From assembly GCF_000283655.1 (NCBI RefSeq), contig NC_016622.1, positions 1,314,501 through 1,378,500 on the forward strand: DNA of 64,000 bases, written 5' to 3'. Of this stretch, positions 16,632 through 25,063 are shown piece after piece. How positions within the stretch are numbered: position 1 is the stretch's first letter; the number at the start of each line of letters is the position of its first letter. The DNA is from Azospirillum lipoferum 4B (GTDB lineage Bacteria; Pseudomonadota; Alphaproteobacteria; Azospirillales; Azospirillaceae). The translations under genes were made by a program, and so were the position numbers. The notes beneath the pieces were generated by a model that saw only the letters and a list, made by a program, of their open reading frames with translations, was not told the DNA's origin and searched no databases.

Positions 16632-17638
16632 GGTCCCCGTCATCCTCGCTCGCCGGCCCCGGCCCGGCCGGTTGGGGCCGGTTCACGCCTGGGCTGTTGT
16701 CGATCTTGTCCGATGCGCCCCCGCGGCACCCGGATCACCCCATTCACACCGCGTCTTCGGCTTGGTGGTCGAACATGCTCGCGGCCTCTTGCCGGCGTCG
16801 GCCGGAAGGCTGTCTGCCGTTGTTGGCTCGTATTCGCTGTGTTGGGTATCTGATACCACGATCGGAAGAGCCCCTGTATCCGGACAAGGGCCATAGGTCA
16901 TTCGAGGCCGCCACCCCCATTGGAGGGGGCATAGGTCATGGCCGGACAAAGAAACGCTTCCGACGAAAGGCATAGCTTCTGCCGCGAGTGCGAATGTCGT
17001 TATCGCGCAGGCTCATTGGATTCATTCGCCCCGACCGGGATTATTCAAAATGAGATCTGCCGTCTCCATTGGCGTCGGGATTTTTCTGGAACCTTGCCAT
17101 CTTTGTGGCGTTCGTGTGCCAAGCGATCGGTTAACCCCGATTCGGCCGCGCAAGAGAGGAGGGAAAGCCGCCGCCAAACCGATCGGGTAGTCCTGAAGGA
17201 TGCCTGTACCAACGCGCATTCCCGTGTGACCCGGCCAGCACACATCATTCCATAGGTGTTACCGTTTCGAAACCTGAGGCGACCAACAAGGAGACGAAAA
17301 GCGATCTTGGCTGATCATCCATCGCCTGATTTACGCGGAGCGCCGTTCATTTCTAAATCACGCGGTGCGACCAGGACTTCCCTCAAGGGGGATATCCGGC
17401 GGATTGCGGACAACGCAGAAATACTTGGCAGGAAAAATCCCAATAGCCGCCTCGATCTTGACCGAAGACGTGCCTGGGCCATCCGGCCAGACTCCGTTTC
17501 AACCCTTAGACGCAGGCGGCGACGCCCCGAGCCGGGCCGGCCGTGGATGCCTCCTCCAGACAGAGCTGACCCATGCACACACACCATGAGTACGCCCATG
17601 AGAAAGCATCTCACCAGACCCGCAACGCGGTGACTCCC
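16632..17638. other. ~1-kb intergenic region between two divergent LuxR-type regulator genes
   Basis: No convincing gene. Open frames here lack family features and good starts. Visible structure: a 6-bp dyad GGTATC/GATACC around one base (16845-16857); a direct repeat CATAGGTCAT (16892-16901 and 16930-16939), each flanked by CCGGACAA in mirrored order; and a distant 9-bp inverted repeat CGATCGGTT/AACCGATCG (17124-17132, 17177-17185). Composition is clearly less GC-rich than the flanks around 16980-17300. It probably holds the promoters and operators of both regulators. Confidence 0.5.
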
Positions 17639-18313
17639 ATGCATGTCTGCCTGATCCTCGACAACAACGCGCTGACCGAGACCGTGGTGCAGCAGCTCGA
17701 CCGCGGCGGACGCCACCGCGTGACGGTACTGCACGACATCGGGGAGCTGACACAGAGCGCGCTGACGCCGGATGCGATCCTGATCGGCCTGCAGCAGTTC
17801 ACCGCGCTGCGCGAGAACGAACCGATGGTCTATCTCCGGCTGTCCCGCCGGTCGCGGATCGTCGTGGTGCTGTCCTCGCGCGAGTTGCTGGACGCCGCCC
17901 ATATCCTGGCTTTCGCCGATGCCTGGGTGTTCGAGGATCTGAACGTCGACCGCATCAACGAACTGCTGGATCTCGGACTGGAAGGGCATTGCCTGATGCC
18001 CAAGCAGTTCCTGTCGCGGCTGGGCGTGGACGAAATCCGCCTGACGCTTCTGCCGCGGCTGTCCGACCCGGAATTCGAAACCCTGCGCCTGCTGGGCGAG
18101 GGCATGAACAACCGGACCATCGCCAACGCGCTGGACCTGTCGGAGGCGGTGATCAAGTCGATGGTGCGCAGCGTGCTGTCGAAGCTTCACTTCCGCAACC
18201 GGACGGAAGCCGGCGTCTTCGCCGCACGGCAGCAGGGCGCCCTGGAGCAGGCACGCTCCGGCATGACCCCGCCGCACATGCACGCCGCGGCAACCCGGCG
18301 CGCCGGGGCCTGA
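17639..18313 (+). CDS. LuxR-type transcriptional regulator with degenerate receiver-like domain
   Basis: A 224-aa protein. The N-terminal half folds like a receiver (MHVCLILDNN, then PDAILIGLQQF), but the acidic pocket is reduced and the usual phospho-acceptor Asp is Gly. It is probably not controlled by phosphorylation. The C-terminal HTH (about 145-205, LSDPEFETLRLLGEGMNNRTIANALDLSEAVIKSMV) is a recognisable LuxR/NarL type, with NRTEAG at its end. In-frame ATGs at 17573, 17582 and 17594 give longer proteins. None has a strong ribosome site, so the start is uncertain. It precedes a convergent chemoreceptor gene. Confidence 0.8.
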   Translation: MHVCLILDNNALTETVVQQLDRGGRHRVTVLHDIGELTQSALTPDAILIGLQQFTALRENEPMVYLRLSRRSRIVVVLSSRELLDAAHILAFADAWVFEDLNVDRINELLDLGLEGHCLMPKQFLSRLGVDEIRLTLLPRLSDPEFETLRLLGEGMNNRTIANALDLSEAVIKSMVRSVLSKLHFRNRTEAGVFAARQQGALEQARSGMTPPHMHAAATRRAGA

Positions 18314-18380
18314 GCCCCGGTCTGGAGCGGCCGGACCGCCAGCATGGCGGCCCAAGCCGTACCGCTCAGCCGAGCGGACG

Positions 18381-20390
18381 TCAGGCGGCCAGGCGCCGGC
18401 CCGCCATCGCTTCCTCGAAGCGGTCGAAGCGGGCGTCGAAGGACTGCCGGTCGATCTCGGCCAGCCGGAAGCGGACACGCACCACCCCCTCCTCGCGGGT
18501 GAAGGCTTCGAAAGGCAGCGCCACGCCCAGGCTGTCGAACAGCAGCGTGCCGCGGCTGCCGACGGCGTCGGACCCGGCCAGTGCGGCGCCCTGGCGGGAG
18601 ATGTCGAGCAGCCGCACGGTCAGCCGGCCTTCCGGCGCCTCCACCGTGCAGGGAGCATCCACCCGGTAACGCGGCAGGTTGCGGCGGTCGACATCGTCCG
18701 TCGCCGTGCGCACCGCCCGGACCAGCACATGCATCAACTCGTCGATGCTGTGGGTAACCTCCGATGCGCCGGCCCGCAGCAGGTCGGCGCGCTCCTCAGT
18801 CACCTTGGCCTCGCGCGACACCTCGTCGATGCGGGTCGCCACGTCGGTGGCGGCGCTGGCCGTCTGGCCGACATTGCGCGAGATCTCCTGGGTCGCGGAC
18901 GCCTGCTGTTCGACCGCCGCGGCAACCGTACCGGAGATGGCGTCGATCTCGCCGATGGTCCGGCTGATGCCGCGCACCTCCTCCACGCTGCGGGCGGTGA
19001 CGGACTGGATCTCCGCGATCAGGCGCGAGATCTCCTCGGTGGAGCGCGAGGTCTGGTTGGCCAGGCTCTTCACCTCGTTGGCGACGACGGCGAAGCCCTT
19101 GCCCGCCTCCCCAGCCCGCGCCGCCTCGATGGTCGCGTTCAGCGCCAGCAGGTTGGTCTGCGCCGCGATCCCCTGGATCAGTTCCGCCACGTCGCCGATG
19201 CGGCCGACGGCGGAGGACAGCGATTCGATGGTGTTCTCGGTCCGGTTGCTGGCGGCCACGGCGGCGCGGGTGACGCTGGCGGCATGACCGACCTGGGTTC
19301 CGATCTCATCGATCGAGGCCGTCAGCTGCTCTGCGGCGGAAGCAACCGCCTGAGCGTTGCTGAGCGCCTGCGCCGCGGCGGCGGCGACATTCTGGGCGTT
19401 GGCGCCGACCAACCCAGCCGAATTCGCCATGGCGCCGGCATTGCGGTCCATCTCCTGGGTGCGGGCGGCGACCTGCTCGACCGCGCCGCGGCTTTCCCGC
19501 TCCACCGTATCGGCCATCGCCTGCAGGGCCTTGCGCTTCTGCTCCTCCCCCTGGATTCGCTGCTGCTCCTGCTCGGCGCGCAGCCGCTCCGCCTCGGCCA
19601 TGCCGTCGCGGAACACCAGGACGGAGCGCGACATCGCGCCGAGCTCGTCCAGCCGTTTCGCACCGGCCACCTCGGCGGTCAGATCCCCGGAGGACAGCGC
19701 CGTCATCACCTGACTGAGCTGGCCCAGCGGTCGCAGCAGCCGGCGCGACACCAGATAGCCCGGCACCGCCAGCACGATGGCACACAGCACGACCAGCATC
19801 GTCGCGAACCGCATGCTGTCGTCGAAGGTCTTGAACACCTCCGCCTTCTTGATGCCGACATAGAGGATGCCGACCGGTTTGCCGGACTTGTCCTTGATCG
19901 GGTCATAGGCGGCGTAATAGGGCTCGCCCAGGATTTCGACCATGCCGCGGAACGGGGTGCCCTGGCGCAGCACCGAATCGTAGGCGGGCCCCTGGGCCAG
20001 CGTGGTGCCGACGGCGCGGGTGCCGTCGGCGTTCATCACGTTGGTGGCGATGCGGCGGTCGCCCAGGAACAGCGTGGCGGTCCCCCCGGTGATGCGCTTG
20101 ATCTTGTCCACCACGACGTTGTTGTCGTTCATCACGACACCGTCGAGCAACAGCTTGCCATCGGCGACGATGAAGGCGCCGCCACGCTCGTTCAACGACG
20201 ACCAGGCGATGTCCATGCTGAGGCGCTGCATCTCTATCGCCTGCCGTTCCAGGTCGCGGACGATCACCTGCCCGATGGCGAACAGGATCGCCGTGCTGAG
20301 GATCAGCATGCCGAAGAGATTGAACACCGTGACTTTCGTGGAAATCGAAAGCCGGCCGACAAAGACGCGTAGGGCATCCATCAGTGCCAT
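18381..20390 (-). CDS. Methyl-accepting chemotaxis protein with Cache sensor and C-terminal PilZ domain
   Basis: A 669-aa inner-membrane chemoreceptor. There is one helix at about residues 18-40, a periplasmic Cache-type domain (~50-185, [23 protein letters not shown]), and a second helix at ~190-212. HAMP and a full signalling domain follow, with the hairpin tip [33 protein letters not shown]. The last ~100 residues form a PilZ domain with both c-di-GMP motifs intact: RNLPR (~570) and DISRQG (~596). This architecture is known from Azospirillum brasilense Tlp1, an energy-taxis receptor. The ATG at 20390 is chosen over an upstream GTG (20435). ATG 20381 is also possible. No che genes are adjacent. 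Confidence 0.92.
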   Translation of the reverse strand: MALMDALRVFVGRLSISTKVTVFNLFGMLILSTAILFAIGQVIVRDLERQAIEMQRLSMDIAWSSLNERGGAFIVADGKLLLDGVVMNDNNVVVDKIKRITGGTATLFLGDRRIATNVMNADGTRAVGTTLAQGPAYDSVLRQGTPFRGMVEILGEPYYAAYDPIKDKSGKPVGILYVGIKKAEVFKTFDDSMRFATMLVVLCAIVLAVPGYLVSRRLLRPLGQLSQVMTALSSGDLTAEVAGAKRLDELGAMSRSVLVFRDGMAEAERLRAEQEQQRIQGEEQKRKALQAMADTVERESRGAVEQVAARTQEMDRNAGAMANSAGLVGANAQNVAAAAAQALSNAQAVASAAEQLTASIDEIGTQVGHAASVTRAAVAASNRTENTIESLSSAVGRIGDVAELIQGIAAQTNLLALNATIEAARAGEAGKGFAVVANEVKSLANQTSRSTEEISRLIAEIQSVTARSVEEVRGISRTIGEIDAISGTVAAAVEQQASATQEISRNVGQTASAATDVATRIDEVSREAKVTEERADLLRAGASEVTHSIDELMHVLVRAVRTATDDVDRRNLPRYRVDAPCTVEAPEGRLTVRLLDISRQGAALAGSDAVGSRGTLLFDSLGVALPFEAFTREEGVVRVRFRLAEIDRQSFDARFDRFEEAMAGRRLAA

Positions 20391-20571
20391 CCACCAGGAA
20401 ACAGTTTGCGGTTGCGAGTTCACAATCGCGCGCACTATGCCATCCTGGTTTAGACAGCATTCATTTAAAACACATATGACCCCTGCGACCGCTTGTCGCG
20501 ATATTCACGGGGCAATTCTGCAACTGCGAACAGTTACTTTCAGACTCCCAGGATTTTCGAATCTGTCGTCG

Positions 20572-20907
20572 TCAGAACAGGCGGGCGCCATCCGGCACCG
20601 GATGGTCGGGACCGACCAGCACCACCGCGCCTTCGGCATCGGGCAGGCCCAGGCACAGCACCTCGCTGGTGAAGGGGCCGATGCGCTTGGGCGGGAAATT
20701 CACCACCGCCAGCACCTGGCGGCCGACCAGTGCATCGGCAGCGTAATGGCTGGTGATCTGCGCGGAGCTGCGCTTGGTCCCGATGTCGCCGCCGAAATCG
20801 ATGGTCAGCTTGTAGGCGGGCTTGCGCGCCTCCGGGAAGGGATCGACCGCAAGGATGGTACCGACGCGGATATCGACCTTGGCAAAATCATCGTACGTGA
20901 TGGTCAT
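20572..20907 (-). CDS. csaA: tRNA-binding protein / export chaperone CsaA
   Basis: A 111-aa OB-fold protein. The motifs FAKVDIRVGTI near the N-terminus, KLTIDFG, SSAQITSHY and VVNFPPKRIGPFTSEVLCLG are those of CsaA, related to the tRNA-binding domain of MetRS C-termini and Trbp111. CsaA homologues act as secretion-associated chaperones in Bacillus. The role in proteobacteria is not well defined. Length is normal. It is a single gene between the chemoreceptor and the phasin gene. Confidence 0.93.
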   Translation of the reverse strand: MTITYDDFAKVDIRVGTILAVDPFPEARKPAYKLTIDFGGDIGTKRSSAQITSHYAADALVGRQVLAVVNFPPKRIGPFTSEVLCLGLPDAEGAVVLVGPDHPVPDGARLF

Positions 20908-20997
20908 GGCTGTCCGATCCGTTTGAGTAGGGGCGCCAGGGTAGCGCGCCCGTTCCCAACGCGGAACCCGGAAGCCGAGAGCTCCATGCCGGACATG

Positions 20998-21024
20998 AAA
21001 AAAGGGGCCGCCGACGGCGACCCC
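20998..21024 (-). terminator. Intrinsic terminator downstream of the phasin gene
   Basis: On the minus strand a GC-rich 9-bp stem with one G-T pair and a 3-nt loop (21024-21004) is followed by six T residues (21003-20998). It lies 35 nt past the phasin stop codon. Confidence 0.8.
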
Positions 21025-21058
21025 CCTCTTCCCAGTATCCGGCGGACCGGAGGCTGGA

Positions 21059-21493
21059 TCAGCTCTTCGCCTTGGCGATGGCGGCCTTGACCTCGTCCAG
21101 GCTGTCCGACACGCGCTTGGTCAGGATCTCGGCGGCTTCGGTGTTCGACTTGGCGATCATCTCGCTCAGCTCGCGGATGTTGGCCAGCGACTTTTCGAAG
21201 GCGGCCTTGACCAGATCGGCATGCTTGGCGGCCTTCTCTTCCGGCGTGCCGGCGGCGGTCAGCTCACCGACGGCGCGGTTCACGTCCTCGGTCACGGTGC
21301 GCATCACTTCGGCCTGACGGCGGAAGATGGCCTGAAAGCCCTCATAGGCCAGCTGGTTGGCGGCGGTCACCGCCTCGATGTTCTTGCGCTGGCTGGCGAT
21401 GATGGTCTCGATATCGACGCCCGGAACCTTGAGGTCGCCGATCAGCTTGGACGGATCGAATTCGAGGAAGGGGTTACCGCTCATCTTGGCCAT
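21059..21493 (-). CDS. Phasin family protein (polyhydroxyalkanoate granule-associated)
   Basis: A 144-aa mostly helical protein with the phasin_2 pattern. It has an N-terminal NPFLEFDPSKL segment, the ETIIASQRKNIEAVTAANQLAYEGFQAI helix, and a C-terminal A/K-rich amphipathic helix (SLDEVKAAIAKAKS). Phasins coat PHA granules and limit their size. The ATG at 21493 is preferred (GAG 6 nt upstream). ATG 21502 and 21484 are alternatives. A strong promoter and two PhaR-like sites lie upstream, and a terminator lies downstream. It is thus a monocistronic, probably highly expressed unit. Confidence 0.9.
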   Translation of the reverse strand: MAKMSGNPFLEFDPSKLIGDLKVPGVDIETIIASQRKNIEAVTAANQLAYEGFQAIFRRQAEVMRTVTEDVNRAVGELTAAGTPEEKAAKHADLVKAAFEKSLANIRELSEMIAKSNTEAAEILTKRVSDSLDEVKAAIAKAKS

Positions 21494-21541
21494 GTTTCTC
21501 ATCCCAGCATCGGTGTTTGCTGCCCGCATCGAAATCCGGGC

Positions 21542-21616
21542 ATGTTGCGACGCAACATTGATAGACCGACTATGCAGAGTGCCGAAAAGTTAGTCAATGC
21601 GGTTTTTGCGGCGCAG
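21542..21616 (-). promoter_or_regulatory. Phasin promoter flanked by two TGC-N3-GCA sites (candidate PhaR operators)
   Basis: On the minus strand TTGACT (21597-21592) and CATAGT (21574-21569) are 17 nt apart. Just downstream of the predicted start site lies a perfect 7-bp dyad, ATGTTGC/GCAACAT with a 3-nt centre (21542-21558). Just upstream of the -35 is a second TGC-N3-GCA (21607-21615). Palindromes of this core are known targets of the PHA regulator PhaR in other alphaproteobacteria. The assignment to PhaR here is inference. Confidence 0.6.
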
Positions 21617-21674
21617 CATAACCTTGGCGGGTAAAAACAGCGAGCGCCCCTACCTTCCGCATTGCGAACATAGT

Positions 21675-22361
21675 CTAAACCGTTGATGCCATGGAGTCCG
21701 GTCCGGTTCCACGGCCAAGCGGCCCCCTGCGGCCGGTCCAGCGGCAGAACGTCGCGCCCCAGCGCTCCGCCCCGCGCAGCGCGGTGTCGAGCGCCGCCAT
21801 GGTGCGCGACAGGTCGGCGGTGTCGTCGTTCAGGAAGACCCGCATCACCCGCGCATGGACGGTGCCGAGCCCGGCGACGAGGGCGGACCCGCCCCGCTGG
21901 TCGGGATCGATTCCGGCGGCGCGCAGCATCCAGGCCATGGAGCGGCCGAAGGCGCAGGAAAAGGCCAGCGCGGTCGCCGGATCGGCCGGCAGGTCGCGCA
22001 GCACGGCGCGCAAGCCGTCCCGGAAGGGGCGCAGCGCGTCGAACCGGCGCATCATCACGTCGAACAATCGGTCGCGCGCCGGTTCGGTCGGATCGGCGGC
22101 GACATCCCCGGCCAACACCGTGGCGTCGGCGACGCGCGACACCGCCGCCAGCAGGTCGGCACGCCCCCGATAGCGGTGATGGAACCGGGACAGCGGGATG
22201 CCGGCGGCATGCGCAACCTCCAGCAGCCCGACGCGGCGCCACCCCTTCTCTGCGGCCAGCCTCATCGCCGCCGCGGCCACGGTGCGATCGAGAGAGTCCG
22301 GGTCGGTAGGATCGGAGCGGAAGCTGTTGTCTTCAGGCTTGTCGGACGGCATGTCGGACAT
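21675..22361 (-). CDS. TetR/AcrR-family transcriptional regulator
   Basis: A 228-aa protein with an N-terminal TetR helix-turn-helix (about residues 25-72: AAAMRLAAEKGWRRVGLLEVAHAAGIPLSRFHHRYRGRADLLAAV). The C-terminal helical ligand domain is not diagnostic. The ATG at 22361 is chosen because a near-perfect GGAGGTGA ribosome site precedes it. Two ATGs further upstream (22394, 22391) lack one. It is preceded by a YbaK-like gene on the same strand. The regulated genes are unknown. The phasin gene is the nearest downstream neighbour. Confidence 0.87.
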   Translation of the reverse strand: MSDMPSDKPEDNSFRSDPTDPDSLDRTVAAAAMRLAAEKGWRRVGLLEVAHAAGIPLSRFHHRYRGRADLLAAVSRVADATVLAGDVAADPTEPARDRLFDVMMRRFDALRPFRDGLRAVLRDLPADPATALAFSCAFGRSMAWMLRAAGIDPDQRGGSALVAGLGTVHARVMRVFLNDDTADLSRTMAALDTALRGAERWGATFCRWTGRRGPLGRGTGPDSMASTV

Positions 22362-22439
22362 GGCATCACCTCCAGGCGACAGGGATCGCATCATAAGGTG
22401 GTGCGCGGACGGCCAAACGCCACCCGTCGCCCGAAATCG

Positions 22440-22925
22440 TCACGCCTTGCGCACGCTCTCCACCCGGCCGCCGGTCATGCTGACCAGATCGGCAGGTGTC
22501 AGCCGGAAGACGGCGTTGGGGGTGCCGGCGGCGGCCCAGATGGTCTCCAGCCGCAGCAGGTCGTCGTCGATCAACACCAGAGGCGGCACGGCATGGCCGA
22601 TGGGAGGAACGCCGCCGATGGCGAAGCCGGTCGACTCGCGGACGAATTCCGGATCGGCCCGCTCGATCTTCTCGCCGATCAGCCGGCCGACCGCCTTCTC
22701 GTCCACCCGGTTGGCGCCGCTGGCGACGACCAGGACCGGACGCCCGGTCTCCTTGGTGCGGAAGATCAGCGACTTGGCGATCTGCGCCACCTCGCAGCCG
22801 ACGGAGTTGGCGGCGTCTTCGGAGGTGCGGGTGCTGCCTTCATGCTCGACCACATGATGGCCGAGGCCGATGCTGTCCAGCAGGGCCTGAACGCGGGCGG
22901 CGGAGGGGCTGAGGGTGGTCGACAT
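22440..22925 (-). CDS. YbaK/EbsC-family aminoacyl-tRNA deacylase
   Basis: A 161-aa editing-domain protein that hydrolyses mischarged tRNA (Cys-tRNA-Pro or similar). Typical motifs are EVAQIAKSLIF with the key lysine, VLVVASGANRVDEK, and GFAIGGVPPIGH with VPPLVLIDDDLL. The length is normal. It follows proC by 9 nt on the same strand, so the two are probably co-transcribed. Exact substrate specificity (YbaK versus ProX type) cannot be settled from the sequence. Confidence 0.9.
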   Translation of the reverse strand: MSTTLSPSAARVQALLDSIGLGHHVVEHEGSTRTSEDAANSVGCEVAQIAKSLIFRTKETGRPVLVVASGANRVDEKAVGRLIGEKIERADPEFVRESTGFAIGGVPPIGHAVPPLVLIDDDLLRLETIWAAAGTPNAVFRLTPADLVSMTGGRVESVRKA

Positions 22926-22934
22926 GGCTGCTCC

Positions 22935-23759
22935 TCACCCCGCCAGCTCGCGCGACCGCCGGGCGGCGGCAGCGATGGCGGCGGTCATCACCGGCTGCAT
23001 TCCTTCCGGCGCCATCAGCACCTCCAGCGCCGCTTGTGTGGTGCCGTTCGGGCTGGTCACCGCCTTGCGCAGATCGGCGGCTTCCTGCTGCGGAGAGGCG
23101 TCGAGCAGGGCGCCGGCGCCCGACACGGTGGCGCGGGCCAGCCGCATCGCCAGATCGGCGGGCAGCCCGGCCGCCTCGCCGGCCTTGGCCATCGCCTCAA
23201 CCATGAAGAAGACATAGGCCGGGCCGCTGCCGGACAGCGCGGTGACCGGATCCAGCAGCCCTTCATCCTCGACCCAGGCGACATCGCCGACGGCGCGCAG
23301 CAGCCGGTCGGAGAGTTCGCGCTGGGCGGCGCTGACATGGGCATTGGGAACGGCCACGGTCATGCCGCGGCCGATGGCGGCCGGCGTGTTGGGCATGGAG
23401 CGGACGACGACGGCCCCCTCCCCCAGCAGCCGTTCGAAATAGGCAATTGTCTTGCCGGCGGCAATCGACAGGAAGACGGTGCCGGGACGGACCAGCGCGC
23501 GGTAGGCAGGCAGCGCCTCTTCCATCACCTGCGGCTTGACGGCCAGCACCACGACGTCGGCGACGAAGCCGTCCGGCAGGGCATCCGCACCGGACGCCAG
23601 CGAAACGCGCGCATCGCCGGCAAGCCGCTCCGGCAGACCGGCCCGGTCGACCACCACGACGCGCGACGCGGTCCCGGCGGCAAGCCAGCCGTCCAGCATC
23701 GCCCCGCCCATCTTCCCGCAGCCGACCAGCAGCAGCGACGCACCCGTTTCCGCCGTCAT
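22935..23759 (-). CDS. proC: Pyrroline-5-carboxylate reductase
   Basis: A 274-aa NAD(P)H-dependent enzyme making proline from P5C. The Rossmann motif LLLVGCGKMGGAML is at the N-terminus and VVVLAVKPQ follows. The signature ALSGSGPAYVFFMVEAM and the C-terminal VTSPNGTTQAALE active-site block are intact. ATG 23759 is the first conserved residue. It is clustered with YbjN and YbaK-type genes on one strand, a common alphaproteobacterial neighbourhood. Confidence 0.95.
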   Translation of the reverse strand: MTAETGASLLLVGCGKMGGAMLDGWLAAGTASRVVVVDRAGLPERLAGDARVSLASGADALPDGFVADVVVLAVKPQVMEEALPAYRALVRPGTVFLSIAAGKTIAYFERLLGEGAVVVRSMPNTPAAIGRGMTVAVPNAHVSAAQRELSDRLLRAVGDVAWVEDEGLLDPVTALSGSGPAYVFFMVEAMAKAGEAAGLPADLAMRLARATVSGAGALLDASPQQEAADLRKAVTSPNGTTQAALEVLMAPEGMQPVMTAAIAAAARRSRELAG

Positions 23760-23797
23760 GACCTCGTCATTCCCCCTGTTTGCGCCGATTGCCGGGC

Positions 23798-24301
23798 TCA
23801 GGCTTCGCCCATGGTGTCGAGAATGGCGGCGGACACCGCCTCCGGCGCGGATTTACCGCCCCAGATCACGAACTGGAAGGCTGGGTAGAAGCGCTCGCAT
23901 TCCGACAGGGCGATCTCGACCAGATCCTCCAGCTGTTCCACCGCGGCACCGCGCGCACCGCGCAGCAGCATGGTCTGGCGGAACATCGGCGTATGCTCCT
24001 CCGAGCAGACGTCGAAATGGCCCAGCCACATGCGGCCGTTCACCTCCGCCAGCAACTCGGCGACGGCGGTGCGGCGCGCTGCCTGGACCTTCATGTCGAA
24101 CTGGCAGGAGAACTGCATCGCGCTGACATCGGGCTGCCAGACGAAATAGAGCCGGTAATCGCACCAGCGCCCGCCGATCTCGACGACGAGCTCGTCCTCG
24201 GTGGCGCGATCGAAGGGCCACTCGTTGGCGGTTACGATCTCCTCGACCACGTCGAGCGGGTTGTGGGCGGAAGTGGTGGTTTCGACGGCTACTGCCGACA
24301 T
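23798..24301 (-). CDS. YbjN domain-containing protein
   Basis: A 167-aa soluble protein with the YbjN / type III secretion chaperone-like fold. Its segments NPLDVVEEIVTANEWPFDRATEDELVVEIGG and FDVCSEEHTPMFRQTMLLRG are conserved in alphaproteobacteria next to proC. Molecular function is not known. The E. coli namesake affects motility and stress phenotypes. The gene lies 38 nt upstream of proC and is probably in the same operon. Confidence 0.88.
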   Translation of the reverse strand: MSAVAVETTTSAHNPLDVVEEIVTANEWPFDRATEDELVVEIGGRWCDYRLYFVWQPDVSAMQFSCQFDMKVQAARRTAVAELLAEVNGRMWLGHFDVCSEEHTPMFRQTMLLRGARGAAVEQLEDLVEIALSECERFYPAFQFVIWGGKSAPEAVSAAILDTMGEA

Positions 24302-24568
24302 GTCAGCGTCCTCCTGTGAAGGCGCAATGGGCGGTACCGTTCACCCGGACCGGAAGACGCGAGGCAACCCACGCGGGTCCGGGGCAATACCCCGAAGGTG
24401 ATGAAAAGAAGAGCATGGAGACGGTTTGCGCCTGCATCGGCGCCCGGTCAACGTTCCGACCGGCCGACGTTCGGGTCGCGGGCCGGTCGGGATCCAGCCA
24501 AACCGCCGATGGCGGCAGGAGCCGGAACGATGACGGGAGTGGCGCCGGGTGATGCGGCCGCGCAATGC
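24302..24568. other. Non-coding gap between ubiK and the YbjN gene
   Basis: No gene recognised in 267 nt. It holds a perfect 10-bp inverted repeat CCGACCGGCC/GGCCGGTCGG (24456-24465 with 24481-24490) that could fold downstream of ubiK. No T-run follows. The rest presumably carries the promoter of the YbjN-proC-YbaK genes. Confidence 0.4.
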
Positions 24569-24949
24569 TCAGGACGCCGTGGCCTCCTTGCCGGCGGCAT
24601 CCGCGGCGGACTCTGGTGCCGGCGTCACCGGATCGGTGTCCACCACCGCCGGAATGCCGGCAGGCTCGACCACGACCGGCAGCGGGGCATGCCCGGCCGT
24701 CAGGGTCGCGACGGTGGCCTCCAGCGCGGCAAGCCGTTCGGCCATCGCCTCCTGCTCCTCGCGGGCCTTGGCGGCCATGGCGCGGACGGCCTCGTATTCC
24801 TCGCGGCTGACCACGTCCATCCGCGACAGAACACGTTCGAGCTGAGCGCGCAGCTGACCTTCGGCCTCTTCGCGCAAGGACGAAAAGGCGCCGAGAGCGC
24901 CACCCGCCACGCGGGCGAGATCGTCCAAAATCCTATTGTCCACCTGCAT
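24569..24949 (-). CDS. ubiK: Ubiquinone biosynthesis accessory factor UbiK-like (BMFP) protein
   Basis: A 126-aa protein starting MQVDNRILDDLARVAGGALGAF. It has an amphipathic N-terminal helix, followed by a coiled-coil ending in VVSREEYEAVRAMAAKAREEQEAM and LAALEATVA. UbiK helps late steps of ubiquinone synthesis with UbiJ in E. coli. The ~45-residue acidic, P/A-rich tail is longer than in E. coli. Context does not add information. The symbol is given on family grounds. Confidence 0.85.
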   Translation of the reverse strand: MQVDNRILDDLARVAGGALGAFSSLREEAEGQLRAQLERVLSRMDVVSREEYEAVRAMAAKAREEQEAMAERLAALEATVATLTAGHAPLPVVVEPAGIPAVVDTDPVTPAPESAADAAGKEATAS

Positions 24950-25063
24950 CGGCTCTGACTTCCGGTTACCGTTCGTTCATTATGGACGCCGCGCGCCGCG
25001 ACTTCAACGCCCTTGGCCCATCGCACGCATGCCATGGCGCGCAGCCGTGGCATGCGGCGGGCC

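Noticed and set aside
16938-17633. Two consecutive short plus-strand frames (16938-17255 and 17256-17633) in the LuxR intergenic region
   Set aside because: No family similarity, irregular composition and no clear ribosome sites.
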